NCBI RefSeq assembly: GCF_001433855.1
Contig: NZ_AZCP01000003.1
Coordinates: 242,239-306,238, forward strand
Length of the DNA: 64,000 bases
Origin: Levilactobacillus brevis ATCC 14869 = DSM 20054
GTDB lineage: Bacteria; Bacillota; Bacilli; Lactobacillales; Lactobacillaceae
Reading direction: 5' to 3'
Shown here: piece after piece, positions 49,196 to 57,683 of the stretch
How the letters are laid out: the number at the start of each line of letters is the position of its first letter
How positions within the stretch are numbered: position 1 is the first letter of the stretch
Position numbers and translations under genes: made by a program
The notes under the pieces: model-generated
Databases searched by the model: none
The model's input: only the letters and a program-made list of their open reading frames with translations
Told to the model about the DNA's origin: nothing

Positions 49196-49525
49196 TTAGT
49201 TGGCCTCCTTTGTGGTTGTCCACTGCAGTCCGCCGATACCAGCCAACAGAAGCAGAATCAATGCAATTTTTAACCAGCTAACTGGTTCACCAAAAACGAA
49301 CATGCCGACGCTGGTTGTACCAAGTGTCCCTAGACCCACGAACACGGCATAGGCGGTTCCGGCGGGAATTGATCGACTCGCCCGAATCAAAAAGTAGAAG
49401 CTGAGATAAACGGCTACCCCGGTTATCAGCCAAGCCCATAGAGTTGTGGCGTGCTTAAATCCGACCACCCAACTAACTTCAAAAACCGCGCCCAAAACGA
49501 CGGTTAACCAATGTTTCCACATCAT
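49196..49525 (-). CDS. Small multidrug resistance (SMR) subunit 1, guanidinium exporter type
   Basis: Protein of 109 residues with four helices; active-site Glu in GAVFEVSWVVGFKHA near residue 16, and the loop PAGTAYAVFVGLGTLG. First gene of the SMR pair under the guanidine-I riboswitch. Two ATG codons (49525, 49522) follow AGGAGG at six and nine bases. Expected to form an antiparallel heterodimer with the next subunit and exchange guanidinium for protons. Confidence 0.88.
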   Translation of the reverse strand: MMWKHWLTVVLGAVFEVSWVVGFKHATTLWAWLITGVAVYLSFYFLIRASRSIPAGTAYAVFVGLGTLGTTSVGMFVFGEPVSWLKIALILLLLAGIGGLQWTTTKEAN

Positions 49526-49564
49526 CAAAAACCTCCTGTTTGCTTAATTAAAATCAGCAATTAT

Positions 49565-49692
49565 CAAAAAAAGAGCCTGAGAAATTTTGTCAATGACTGA
49601 CAAAATCTCCCAGGCTTTTTCCCTTCCGTGTCTACGGACTGATCCGCAGGTTCTCTCTCGGACCAGACCCGTGTGGCGGAACCCTAGAGAAC
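49565..49692 (-). promoter_or_regulatory. Guanidine-I (ykkC) riboswitch with expression-platform terminator
   Basis: On the minus strand the conserved segments appear in order: CTAGGGTTCCG (starting near 49687), CTGGTCCGAGAG, ACACGG and GGGAAAAAGCCTGGGAG. The last pairs into a long terminator (GCCTGGGAGATTTTGTCA with TGACAAAATTTCTCAGGC) followed by seven T at 49572-49565. Guanidine binding should prevent the terminator and switch on the SMR pair. Confidence 0.94.
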
Positions 49693-49759
49693 AAATTTAT
49701 ACGATTTGATAAGCTGGTTTTAGCTTAGCACACCTCAAAATTTGGGGCAACCAGAATGT

Positions 49760-49788
49760 TTGCGGTTGTCCATAGCACATCGTATAAT
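49760..49788 (+). promoter_or_regulatory. Promoter of gldA
   Basis: TTGCGG, 17 bp, TATAAT. Confidence 0.65.
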
Positions 49789-49832
49789 GATGGTGTTGTG
49801 AAAATAATCACGATTAGTAAGGAGCGATTTAA

Positions 49833-50942
49833 ATGACTCAGATATTTGGTAGTCCGGCTTCATACGTACAAGGTAAAGATGTCCTATTTGACAGTATCGC
49901 TTATTTAGAAAAGTTTGGTCACAAAGCCCTATTAATGGCCGATTCAGTGGTGTATCAAATTATTGGAGACCGATTCAGGGCGTATCTTGATGATCACCAC
50001 ATAGAGGTCCATAAGGTGATCTTTCGTGGAGAAGCGTCTCCTGAAGAGATTGACCGGATTACCGGCATTGGTCGGGAGTTTGGGGCAGATGTGATTATCG
50101 GTTTAGGCGGAGGCAAGACGCTGGATTCTGCTAAAGCAATTGCTGATAATCTACAGTTGCCAGTAGCCATTTTGCCATCGTTAGCGTCGACTGATGCGCC
50201 GTGTTCACGTTTATCGGTTATTTATCATGCAGATGGCTCGTTCAAAGAATACCGCTTTTACGACAAAAACCCTGACCTCGTGTTGGTAGATACCCGACTA
50301 GTGGCTGGTGCGCCAGCACGGTTATTAGCATCGGGCATTGCGGATGCGTTAGCCACCAATGTTGAGGCTCAAGCAGTTGCCAAGGGTGATAATGCCACTA
50401 TGCTGGGCGCTAAACAAACGCTGGTCGGTAACGCGATTGCCCAGAAGTGTGAAGATACTTTGTTTGCTTACGGTCACCTTGCCCTCGAGTCCGTTAAACA
50501 ACATGCTGTGACGCCAGCGCTCAATAAGATAGTGGAGGCCAATACATTAATGAGTGGTGTTGGCTTTGAAAGTGGTGGTTTGGCTGCAGCACACGCCATC
50601 CATGACGGACTAACGGCATTAGATGGACCGATTCATGAGTTAACTCATGGTGAAAAAGTGGCGTATGGCACGTTGACCCAACTCTTCTTGGAAGGTCGGA
50701 GTGAAGCGGAATTTGACCGCTATTTAGCCTTTGATTTGTCATTAGGGTTACCGACAACCTTAGCTGACTTGAAGATTCCAGATGTCACGGATGAAGACCT
50801 GTTGAAGGTTGGTCAGCAAGCAACTGCGCCGGCCGACACCATGGATCGTATGCCATTTAAGGTAACGCCAGATGATGTTGCCCAAGCCATGCGCGGCGTT
50901 GATGCCTATAGTCGCGCTTACCAGGCACGCCATGCAAAGTAA
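49833..50942 (+). CDS. gldA: Glycerol dehydrogenase-like, iron/zinc-dependent
   Basis: NAD-dependent dehydrogenase of 369 residues that oxidises glycerol to dihydroxyacetone or reduces related alpha-hydroxy carbonyls. NAD binding: GLGGGKTLDSAKAIAD; metal ligands: Asp in ASGIADALA, His in AHAIHDG and His in HELTHGEKVAYGT. TDAPCS (residues near 118) is typical of GldA. No dihydroxyacetone kinase is adjacent, so it may serve NAD recycling. Own promoter and a strong terminator; TAAGGAG before the ATG. Confidence 0.9.
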   Translation: MTQIFGSPASYVQGKDVLFDSIAYLEKFGHKALLMADSVVYQIIGDRFRAYLDDHHIEVHKVIFRGEASPEEIDRITGIGREFGADVIIGLGGGKTLDSAKAIADNLQLPVAILPSLASTDAPCSRLSVIYHADGSFKEYRFYDKNPDLVLVDTRLVAGAPARLLASGIADALATNVEAQAVAKGDNATMLGAKQTLVGNAIAQKCEDTLFAYGHLALESVKQHAVTPALNKIVEANTLMSGVGFESGGLAAAHAIHDGLTALDGPIHELTHGEKVAYGTLTQLFLEGRSEAEFDRYLAFDLSLGLPTTLADLKIPDVTDEDLLKVGQQATAPADTMDRMPFKVTPDDVAQAMRGVDAYSRAYQARHAK

Positions 50943-50955
50943 TTAAAAGATTAGA

Positions 50956-51008
50956 AAAAACTGGTTGTGGGTCCGCATAAATACAAGCGGACCCGCAACC
51001 AATTTTTT
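50956..51008. terminator. Bidirectional terminator
   Basis: GGTTGTGGGTCCGC/GCGGACCCGCAACC with A and T flanks, between convergent genes. Confidence 0.87.
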
Positions 51009-51009
51009 A

Positions 51010-51432
51010 TTATCCAGGATTGATTTGGTCAATACCTTTGATTCGCAGGTCAGCCAGACTGGCTAAAGGTTCAGGGTAGCGCATGATTAGACGCGTGAGT
51101 CCTTGAACCTCCTTAACTTGGAGCATGTGGCACTGGACGAGGATTGCGACATCTTCATCGAACTCGGCTCGGTCAATGCCGTCCCAGTCACGGGCGAAGG
51201 AATCCTCATGAACCACCGCATAGGGAACGTTGGTTTTCTTCGTGGTTTTATTTCCATAAAGCGCGTGGAAGAGAATAACGCCCCATCGGCGGCCGGCCCG
51301 CGCCGTTAGTGTGGCGAATTTGTCGGGGTCAGTTTTCTGCACATTTGCAGGACTGACCGCGATGAAGGAGGCGTTGGGATCAGGGTTAATGGTTTTTAAG
51401 TAGGCAAAGTAATCACGATATTTTCGTTGCAT
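51010..51432 (-). CDS. Conserved protein of unknown function
   Basis: Soluble protein of 140 residues that I do not recognise. It has a basic start (QRKYRDYFAYLKTI), a central RAGRRWGVILFHALYG and a C-terminal helix. No signal peptide, membrane helix or clear catalytic motif. Monocistronic, AAGAAAGGA before the ATG, sharing a terminator with gldA. The regular codon use and proper ribosome-binding site make it likely to be a real gene. Confidence 0.6.
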   Translation of the reverse strand: MQRKYRDYFAYLKTINPDPNASFIAVSPANVQKTDPDKFATLTARAGRRWGVILFHALYGNKTTKKTNVPYAVVHEDSFARDWDGIDRAEFDEDVAILVQCHMLQVKEVQGLTRLIMRYPEPLASLADLRIKGIDQINPG

Positions 51433-51536
51433 GGGTTGAGTTCCTTTCTTGATTAAAGTGTTATGTTCTTTATACCAGTTTTACCAGGGGCCTGTAAAGG
51501 TTGGAGCGGCTAGATTCAGCTATTTATTTTTAAAAG

Positions 51537-51550
51537 TAAGCGCTTACAGA
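51537..51550. promoter_or_regulatory. cre site before the fructokinase operon
   Basis: AGTAAGCGCTTACA contains the palindrome GTAAGCGCTTAC and misses the consensus only at its first base. An extended -10 box TGCTATACT follows at 51686-51694, so the site lies well upstream of the promoter. Confidence 0.7.
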
Positions 51551-51790
51551 AAATGGCACTGAAATCGCCCATAAGTGACCAATTTCACGAAAAATGAAAT
51601 CGATTGTATTGCAATATTATCGGGATGGAAGCGCATTTTCTGAAAAAATAAAAATCCAAAAGCCCTTATTTTCACAAATTTAGCTTGCTATACTAATCTC
51701 GAATTAAAGATGGCTGTCTCAGTCAGATAACATTTAGTCAAAACGGTGCCGCGGGTCACGGCCCCCGGCGTAAATATGGAGGTTAGCAAT

Positions 51791-52666
51791 ATGCAACTCG
51801 GAAGTATTGAAGCAGGGGGAACCAAATTTGTTTGTGCAATCGGTAACGAGGATTATCGCACACAGGATAAGGTCCGAATCCCGACGACCACCCCAGAAGA
51901 AACGCTCAGTCAGACCATCGCGTACTTTAAACAGTTCCCGGATTTAAAGGCGATTGCCATTTCGTCTTTTGGCCCGATTGAGCTACGCCACAACTCACCT
52001 AAATATGGTTACATTACCAATACGCCCAAGGTTGGTTGGGCCAATACGGACTTTGTCGGTCGCCTCAAGCAGGAATTAGATGTGCCCATGTATTGGACCT
52101 CTGACGTAAATGGTTCGGCTTATGGTGAGTACGTGATGTCCACGCTATTCAACGAAAATATTAACTCACTCGTTTACTTCACGATTGGAACCGGCGTGGG
52201 TGCTGGTGCCATCATCGACGGGCACTTCGTTGGTAGCCTCGGTCATCCCGAGATGGGTCACGTCCGATTGAAACGCCATCCCGACGATTTAGATTTTCCT
52301 GGGATTTGCCCTTTTCACGGCGACTGTTTAGAAGGTTTGGTCAGTGGTCCCACGTTCGACGCGCGGCTAGGGAAACCTGGTAAGGACGTGCCACTGACGG
52401 ATCACGTGTGGGATATTTTAGCCTATTACGTGGCCCAAGCCGCTTTACAGGTCACCTTGATGATGCGGCCTGACAAGATTGTCTTTGGCGGCGGTGTGGT
52501 GAGTGAAGCTTTTCTGGATAAGGTCCGCCACGAATTTGACCAGTTATTGAACCACTATGTCGATGTCGGTAAGCTCACAGATTACATTGTGATGCCAGCC
52601 GTCAAGGACAATGGGTCAGCCACGCTGGGGGATTTTGCCCTAGCACTTAACGAATACAACAAGTAA
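51791..52666 (+). CDS. ROK-family fructokinase
   Basis: Sugar kinase of 291 residues producing fructose 6-phosphate. The ATP loop GSIEAGGTKFVCAIG, the ROK segment TIGTGVGAGAIIDG, GHPEMGHV and the zinc cluster HVRLKRHPDDLDFPGICPFHGDCLEG (His and Cys pattern H-x-C-x2-H-x2-C) are clear and place it with ScrK-type fructokinases. GGAGG stands eight bases before ATG 51791; upstream in-frame codons lack support. First gene of a four-gene operon with a polyol dehydrogenase, which would supply fructose from sorbitol or mannitol, or use it. Confidence 0.9.
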   Translation: MQLGSIEAGGTKFVCAIGNEDYRTQDKVRIPTTTPEETLSQTIAYFKQFPDLKAIAISSFGPIELRHNSPKYGYITNTPKVGWANTDFVGRLKQELDVPMYWTSDVNGSAYGEYVMSTLFNENINSLVYFTIGTGVGAGAIIDGHFVGSLGHPEMGHVRLKRHPDDLDFPGICPFHGDCLEGLVSGPTFDARLGKPGKDVPLTDHVWDILAYYVAQAALQVTLMMRPDKIVFGGGVVSEAFLDKVRHEFDQLLNHYVDVGKLTDYIVMPAVKDNGSATLGDFALALNEYNK

Positions 52667-52683
52667 GAGAGGGAGATTTACTG

Positions 52684-53685
52684 ATGAAAGCTTTAGTTCT
52701 AACGGGTACAAAACAATTTGAGATGCAAGATGTCACGACACCAACTGTCAAAGACGATGAAGTCTTAGTGAATACTGCCTATGCAGGGATTTGTGGGACT
52801 GACCGGGCCTTATACGCTGGGCTTCCTGGTTCTGCGGATGCTGTGCCACCAATTGTCTTGGGTCATGAAAATTCCGGAATTGTTGCCGCAATTGGTCGTA
52901 ACGTGACCAACGTGAAGGTGGGCGACCGGGTGACTGTTGACCCTAACATCTACTGTGGCGAATGTGAATACTGCCGGACTGATCGTCCAGAATTATGTGA
53001 CAACTTATCAGCCGTTGGGGTGACGCGTGATGGTGGTTTGGAAGAAAGCTTCACAGCTCCTGCCTCCGTTGTTTACCCCATTCCTGACAGTGTTTCACTG
53101 AAGGCAGCGGCCACGGTTGAACCAATCTCTTGTGCCGTTCACGGGGTCAAGTTACTTGATCTCACCCCTTATCAAAAGGCTTTGGTTATTGGGGATGGCT
53201 TTATGGGACAACTCTTTGTCCAATTACTGCAAGCCTATGGCGTTCACCAAGTTGATTTCGCCGGGATTGTTGATGAAAAATTAGCCTTTAACAAGGAAAA
53301 ATTTGGCGTCACTAACACATACAACACCACTCGTGACAGCATTCCAGCCGACTACGACGTTGTGATTGAAGCGGTTGGTCTGCCACAAACGCAAGAACAA
53401 GCCGTTGAAGCCACTAAGAAGGGCGCACAAGTGCTGATGTTTGGGGTCGGTAAGCCTAACCAAACGTTCTCAATGAACACGTATGAAGTTTACCAAAAGC
53501 AATTGAAGATCCAAGGGGCCTTCATCAACCCATATGCATTTGAAGATGCCATTGCTTTGTTGGCAAGTGGGCAATTGGACGTGGAATCTTTGATCAGCCA
53601 CGAAGTTAGTCTGGAACAAGTTGAAGATGTCTTGAATGGCAAAGTGGAACATGTCAGCAAGGCAGTTGTGAAGGTCAGCGACTAG
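52684..53685 (+). CDS. Zinc-dependent polyol (sorbitol-like) dehydrogenase
   Basis: MDR alcohol dehydrogenase of 333 residues. Catalytic zinc motif YAGICGTDRAL with GHENSGIV, and structural zinc cysteines CGECEYCRTDRPELC. The nucleotide-binding loop reads ALVIGDGFMGQLFVQLL, with an altered GxGxxG. The group includes sorbitol, xylitol and threonine dehydrogenases. Follows the fructokinase by 17 bp, so sorbitol or mannitol to fructose (or the reverse, to regenerate NAD) is the likely reaction; the direction is not shown by the sequence. Confidence 0.85.
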   Translation: MKALVLTGTKQFEMQDVTTPTVKDDEVLVNTAYAGICGTDRALYAGLPGSADAVPPIVLGHENSGIVAAIGRNVTNVKVGDRVTVDPNIYCGECEYCRTDRPELCDNLSAVGVTRDGGLEESFTAPASVVYPIPDSVSLKAAATVEPISCAVHGVKLLDLTPYQKALVIGDGFMGQLFVQLLQAYGVHQVDFAGIVDEKLAFNKEKFGVTNTYNTTRDSIPADYDVVIEAVGLPQTQEQAVEATKKGAQVLMFGVGKPNQTFSMNTYEVYQKQLKIQGAFINPYAFEDAIALLASGQLDVESLISHEVSLEQVEDVLNGKVEHVSKAVVKVSD

Positions 53686-53703
53686 TAAAGGTAAGGGATT
53701 ATT

Positions 53704-54486
53704 GTGAAAGCTGAAGCACTTCGTTCAAACGATGGGATGGATACGATGGCAGTTAACAGTGGGCGCACCATTTCGATGGGCAAGGCGATTGCGTACTTTG
53801 CACTCTCCCTTGTGATTAATTCGGCGGGTAACGTCTTAACGCTGGTAACCAGTGCTAAGATTCACCCTTCTTTCCTCGGGGCGGCCTATTGGTCCGCAGC
53901 CGAAGCGAACTTGGGAACCGCCTTTCATTGGAACCTCTTTTGGGCATTCCTGATTATGGGTTTTCTCACGGCCGTTTTAAATGCCATTTTGATTCATCAT
54001 TGGGATTGGAAACGGATCGCAGGAAACATGGTCTTTATGGTCCCATTCTCCGCATTGATTCAAGTTTTTGAAGATTTCTTTGATGGTAAGTATCCGGCGT
54101 TGTTCAGTGGATTACCGGAAGCCCGTAGTCTGGGAATGGTGATCCTATATGTCGGCTTGAACTTCCTTGGCGTGGCCTTTATTGCGGTGGCAATCTCGAT
54201 TTACCAACGGGTTAACTTGGTTTTACATCCGGCCGATGATTTGATGCAGATTCTTCGGTTCCGGTACTTTAAGGGCAATGCAGCCAAGGCGATGTGGGCC
54301 TCATACATTCCACCAACCATCATGGCGATTGTTGCTCTGGTGATTACCCGAACATTTACTAACTTTGGGCTGGGAACCATCTTTGCTTTCTTAGCACAAG
54401 GTGGGATTACGGGTATCGCGGATAAGGTGATCTTCCCAAGATTGAAGCATCAAGCGGTTGACGTTGGTCAAGTAAAGGAGTCTTAA
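53704..54486 (+). CDS. YczE/YitT-like integral membrane protein
   Basis: Membrane protein of 260 residues with about six helices. The first is AIAYFALSLVINSAGNVLTLVT, followed by a region with HPSFLGAAYWSAAEANLGT that resembles the YczE family. Function of the family is not established. Start GTG with TAAGGGA upstream. Between the polyol dehydrogenase and a VOC protein in one operon it is the only membrane protein, so it may transport the sugar or polyol, which would be a new role. Confidence 0.65.
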   Translation: MKAEALRSNDGMDTMAVNSGRTISMGKAIAYFALSLVINSAGNVLTLVTSAKIHPSFLGAAYWSAAEANLGTAFHWNLFWAFLIMGFLTAVLNAILIHHWDWKRIAGNMVFMVPFSALIQVFEDFFDGKYPALFSGLPEARSLGMVILYVGLNFLGVAFIAVAISIYQRVNLVLHPADDLMQILRFRYFKGNAAKAMWASYIPPTIMAIVALVITRTFTNFGLGTIFAFLAQGGITGIADKVIFPRLKHQAVDVGQVKES

Positions 54487-54487
54487 T

Positions 54488-54880
54488 ATGGCAGTGCAGG
54501 AATTTATTACGGGCATTCAACACGTGGGTATTCCCACAGCAGATTTGGATCAAACGATGGCGTTTTATCAGTCACTAGGATTTGAACGGGCTGGCCTCTT
54601 TCACAATGGTGAGAATCGCTGTGCCTTCATGCGCTTGGGCAATTTAACGATTGAAACGTGGGAAGGTGATCCCACGAATCCCACGACAGGCGCCATCAAT
54701 CATATCTCATTAAACACCACGGATGTGGAAAAGGCGTTTGCTGCTGCTAAGCAACAAGGCTTACACCTGGTGAATACGGAAATTCAATCGATCCCGTCAT
54801 TTTGGGATAAGGGTATTCGCTTCTTTAATATTCTCGGCCCAAATCACGAAACCATTGAATTCTGTGAGATCTTAAACTAA
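54488..54880 (+). CDS. VOC-family (glyoxalase-like) protein
   Basis: Metalloprotein of 130 residues with the vicinal-oxygen-chelate fold. GIQHVGIPTADLDQTMAFYQSLGF begins with the first metal His, INHISLNTTDVEKAF carries the second, and the C-terminal ETIEFCEI the Glu. It starts one base after the preceding stop with AAAGGAG in the end of that gene, so translation is coupled. In a sugar operon it could isomerise or epimerise a sugar or detoxify a by-product such as methylglyoxal. Confidence 0.83.
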   Translation: MAVQEFITGIQHVGIPTADLDQTMAFYQSLGFERAGLFHNGENRCAFMRLGNLTIETWEGDPTNPTTGAINHISLNTTDVEKAFAAAKQQGLHLVNTEIQSIPSFWDKGIRFFNILGPNHETIEFCEILN

Positions 54881-54972
54881 TCGGTCCCCGGCCCGGAGCC
54901 TAGCGAAGGGCCGTTGGGGGGACACGGATAATCAGCAAAAGTTGTGTCAGAATCTTAGTTAGGCATGACCAG

Positions 54973-55018
54973 AAAACCGGCAAACCAGTCTCGATTACGA
55001 GAGTGGTTTGCCGGTTTT
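54973..55018 (+). terminator. Terminator of the fructokinase operon
   Basis: AAAACCGGCAAACCA/TGGTTTGCCGGTTTT, 15-bp stem with an inner CTCGATTACGAG hairpin. Confidence 0.85.
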
Positions 55019-55025
55019 TGTGTAC

Positions 55026-55187
55026 TTATGGTAAAAAAGACCACATTATCACGAAGAGACCAAATAACCCGTATAGGATTGAAAATAGTAAGTGGCGCTT
55101 ATGGGTGTGGTCATGACGATATCTGATGAATCCAGTTATAAGGGCCAGTAGTAGGATAACTAGACCAATGATTGATAAAAAATACAT
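55026..55187 (-). CDS. Small two-helix membrane protein, 53 residues
   Basis: Short gene read on the minus strand from ATG 55187 to TAA 55026. It starts MYFLSIIGLVILLLALITG, followed by a His/Arg-rich loop (RYRHDHTHKRH) and a second helix (LLFSILYGLFGLFVIMWSF). It begins 14 bases after the stop of the secreted glycine-rich protein gene, and TTAGGAG lies about 11 bases before its ATG, so the two form an operon. The size and topology are those of bacteriocin immunity proteins or small membrane regulators; the function is unknown. Confidence 0.55.
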   Translation of the reverse strand: MYFLSIIGLVILLLALITGFIRYRHDHTHKRHLLFSILYGLFGLFVIMWSFLP

Positions 55188-55201
55188 GGGAAATAGCGCT
55201 C

Positions 55202-55753
55202 CTAACGGTTTTGAGTGGTGGCTTGTATTTGAGAAGCCAGATTAGTGATGGGAAACTCGTCAACTAAGGTGATGCGACAACCACCCTGAGTGGCACCGGC
55301 ATTGATCAATTCGCCAATGTCAGCTTGTGCGGCATTGAAGCGGTTAGCCATCAGATTGCCACCGACAGTCCCCACAACTGCGCCCGGTAGGCCAGCAACT
55401 AAAGCACCGCCAGCGGGACCCCCCAGCATCAGAGAAACTGCGATCTTACCGTAATAGGTATGCAGGGCCACCAAGGCCGATTTATTTGGTGCAAATGTAT
55501 TTAACCCACCATTAACCCACTTCTCAGAAAAAGTTGACGTTGGCTGACTGCTGGACGCGGCCGTCGGCATTAAGCGGTTATTGAGGTGTAATGGTATTGC
55601 TAATTCGGTGAAGTGACGTCCTAGTTGTTCTGAGTGATTAGCATTAAGCGACGTAGCGGCAATAAGGTGTTTATCAGCGAAAGCAGGGGGTGTCAGCGAT
55701 AACCCACTGATGAGTACGAGGAGTAACAGTAATTTAGTTTTTCGGAAATTCAT
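55202..55753 (-). CDS. Secreted glycine-zipper protein of unknown function
   Basis: Protein of 183 residues with a signal peptide (LLLLLVLISGLSL, cleavage after AFA near residue 26). The mature protein has a hydrophilic first half and then a glycine-rich hydrophobic stretch, LGGPAGGALVAGLPGAVVG followed by TVGGNLM, with repeated GxxxG spacing. This could insert into membranes or self-associate. One Cys only (GGCRITLVDE). Bacteriocin-like effectors and outer-surface proteins share such zippers. It is cotranscribed with a small two-helix membrane protein. I do not recognise the family. Confidence 0.65.
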   Translation of the reverse strand: MNFRKTKLLLLLVLISGLSLTPPAFADKHLIAATSLNANHSEQLGRHFTELAIPLHLNNRLMPTAASSSQPTSTFSEKWVNGGLNTFAPNKSALVALHTYYGKIAVSLMLGGPAGGALVAGLPGAVVGTVGGNLMANRFNAAQADIGELINAGATQGGCRITLVDEFPITNLASQIQATTQNR

Positions 55754-55889
55754 GTATGTATTTCACCCTTTGCCGCTGTATTTGTTAATTAGTATACCGG
55801 ATAGGGGAACTGAATATAAGTGCCAATGGGATACATTATCGGGTAATTGTTAAAGTAGCACTAGTCCGTTAGTGTATAAATTAACGTTT

Positions 55890-56237
55890 CTAGTTATTTG
55901 CCACGACTTGTAAATAATCTCGCCCCCAAGTATCCATTGCCCGAATGAGGGGAACCAATGACTGACCCAGCGGAGATAAATGATAGCTGGTTTTGATTGG
56001 GACGTAAGTTCTATCGACCTCCTTGCAGATGATTTGGTCATGTTCCAGTTGCTTGAGCTGCAAGGATAGCATGCGCCGTGTACACCCAGATAGACTATTT
56101 AATAATTCGGTGTATCGAAGTTCTTGATCCATTAGACGACAGAGAATGATTGATTTCCATTTACCATCCAAAATTTTTAACGTAGTGTCTAGCGGGCACA
56201 GTTCTGTGTGGCGCGTGCGCATTGCCATTGCATCCAT
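55890..56237 (-). CDS. HxlR-family transcriptional regulator
   Basis: Winged-helix regulator of 115 residues: CPLDTTLKILDGKWKSIILCRLMD, LSGCTRRMLSLQLKQLEHDQII and the wing YHLSPLGQSLVPLI. A cysteine near residue 14 (ELCPLD) occupies the position used by redox-sensing HxlR/YodB proteins. Divergent from an MFS exporter, which it probably represses. AAGGAG eight bases before the ATG. Confidence 0.87.
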   Translation of the reverse strand: MDAMAMRTRHTELCPLDTTLKILDGKWKSIILCRLMDQELRYTELLNSLSGCTRRMLSLQLKQLEHDQIICKEVDRTYVPIKTSYHLSPLGQSLVPLIRAMDTWGRDYLQVVANN

Positions 56238-56311
56238 GAGACCATCTCCTTAACAAGCTTAGTGTAGCATAGTCTGACAAATAGGCGGATAGGTTACATT
56301 AAATTCCCGTA

Positions 56312-56340
56312 TTGTGTTAGTTCAACAGTGACCGTATGAT
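56312..56340 (+). promoter_or_regulatory. Promoter of the MFS exporter
   Basis: TTGTGT, 17 bp, TATGAT. Confidence 0.6.
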
Positions 56341-56360
56341 GGCGTTGTGAGGTGATAAAA

Positions 56361-57551
56361 ATGTCAGAAAACAATAGCGAAATACCCAGTGGTCATGAGG
56401 GATTACTAGTAATTGGCCTATTCCTCGTTGTCTTTGTCATGGGGGCAGATTCGTTTATTATTTCACCGCTCTTACCAGCCATCGCACGTTCGTATCAAAC
56501 AACGGTGGAACAGGCGGCTCTAGCGGTAACGGCCTACGCATTAGGTTATGCGGGTGGCGCGCCATTCTTTGGTCCGTTAGGCGATCATTTTGATAAAAAG
56601 CGGCTATTAGCAAGTGGTGTTAGTTTGTTTTTAATGGGGAGTGTTTTGTGCGCAATTGCACCAACCTTACCGATCCTGCTAGGGTGTCGCTTAATTGCGG
56701 GCATCGGTGCGGCATTGACCTTGCCTAACGTGTGGGCAACGATTGGCACCCAATTTAAGGGGCCGCGAATGCAGTGGGTGATGGGAATTGTCATGGCGGC
56801 TTTATCCCTGTCAATTGCTGTTGGCGTACCATTAGGAGCTACGGTAGCGCAGCTCAGTGATTGGCACATGGCCTTTTGGGCCTCAAGCATAGTGGGATTA
56901 GTGGCCGCCATTGTGCTGCTATTGTTAGTACCGTCTATGCCGATGTCTAACCGAGGACCTCTATCCTATGGGCAGCGATTTCGTGAGTTAAGACGACAAA
57001 CCACTGTGGTGTCAACTCTTGGAATTACATTGATTTGGATGTTTGGATTTTATTTAATCTATACGTTTCTGGGGACGGTACTGATCCAACAGTTTCAGCT
57101 GAATACGGCACAGTCCGGAACGATTTTCATTGGCTATGGCCTAAGTAACTTTGGGGCCAGTTTCTTTGGCGGTTGGGTGATGATGCGGCTGGGAACCTTA
57201 CGGAGTATCGTGATGACGGGCCTGGTATCCGCGCTGTGTGCCGTAGGTCTGGCTTTTAGTGAGACATTACCGTTACTAATGGGCTGGCTCGTTGTTTTAG
57301 CAGTGAACCAAGGATTTGGAGTAACGGCATTGAGTGCCCACATTGTTGCCCATGCTGGACAGAGTCGATCGACCGCCATGGCAGTCAACAGTTCGTTATT
57401 ATATCTAGGATTAACGCTAGCCTCATTGGTCGGCGGAGTGGGCTACACGACGTTAGGGTTTCGTGGTTTATGCTTAATGGCCGCTATTACATTCGGACTA
57501 GCTGGATGCTTAGCTGACGGACTGAACCGGTGGGCCGACGTCGGGAATTAA
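56361..57551 (+). CDS. MFS transporter, DHA1 type
   Basis: Transporter of 396 residues with 12 predicted helices. GPLGDHFDKKRLL in loop 2-3 and the motif GIGAALTLPNVWATIGTQF in helix 5 fit DHA1 drug or sugar efflux proteins (AraJ/YdhP-like). GAGGTG stands six bases before ATG 56361. Divergent from an HxlR regulator, a common arrangement for inducible exporters. Substrate unknown. Confidence 0.83.
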   Translation: MSENNSEIPSGHEGLLVIGLFLVVFVMGADSFIISPLLPAIARSYQTTVEQAALAVTAYALGYAGGAPFFGPLGDHFDKKRLLASGVSLFLMGSVLCAIAPTLPILLGCRLIAGIGAALTLPNVWATIGTQFKGPRMQWVMGIVMAALSLSIAVGVPLGATVAQLSDWHMAFWASSIVGLVAAIVLLLLVPSMPMSNRGPLSYGQRFRELRRQTTVVSTLGITLIWMFGFYLIYTFLGTVLIQQFQLNTAQSGTIFIGYGLSNFGASFFGGWVMMRLGTLRSIVMTGLVSALCAVGLAFSETLPLLMGWLVVLAVNQGFGVTALSAHIVAHAGQSRSTAMAVNSSLLYLGLTLASLVGGVGYTTLGFRGLCLMAAITFGLAGCLADGLNRWADVGN

Positions 57552-57683
57552 CGTCGCATTCGTAAATTTTATAATCTGATTAAGGCCTTTAATAAAGATT
57601 AAACAAAGTCCATTAGCTAGTGAAATAATTCTCTATGTCGTTATACTAAGGGCATCTTTAGGGTTACTAGTGGAGGAGAAAAA

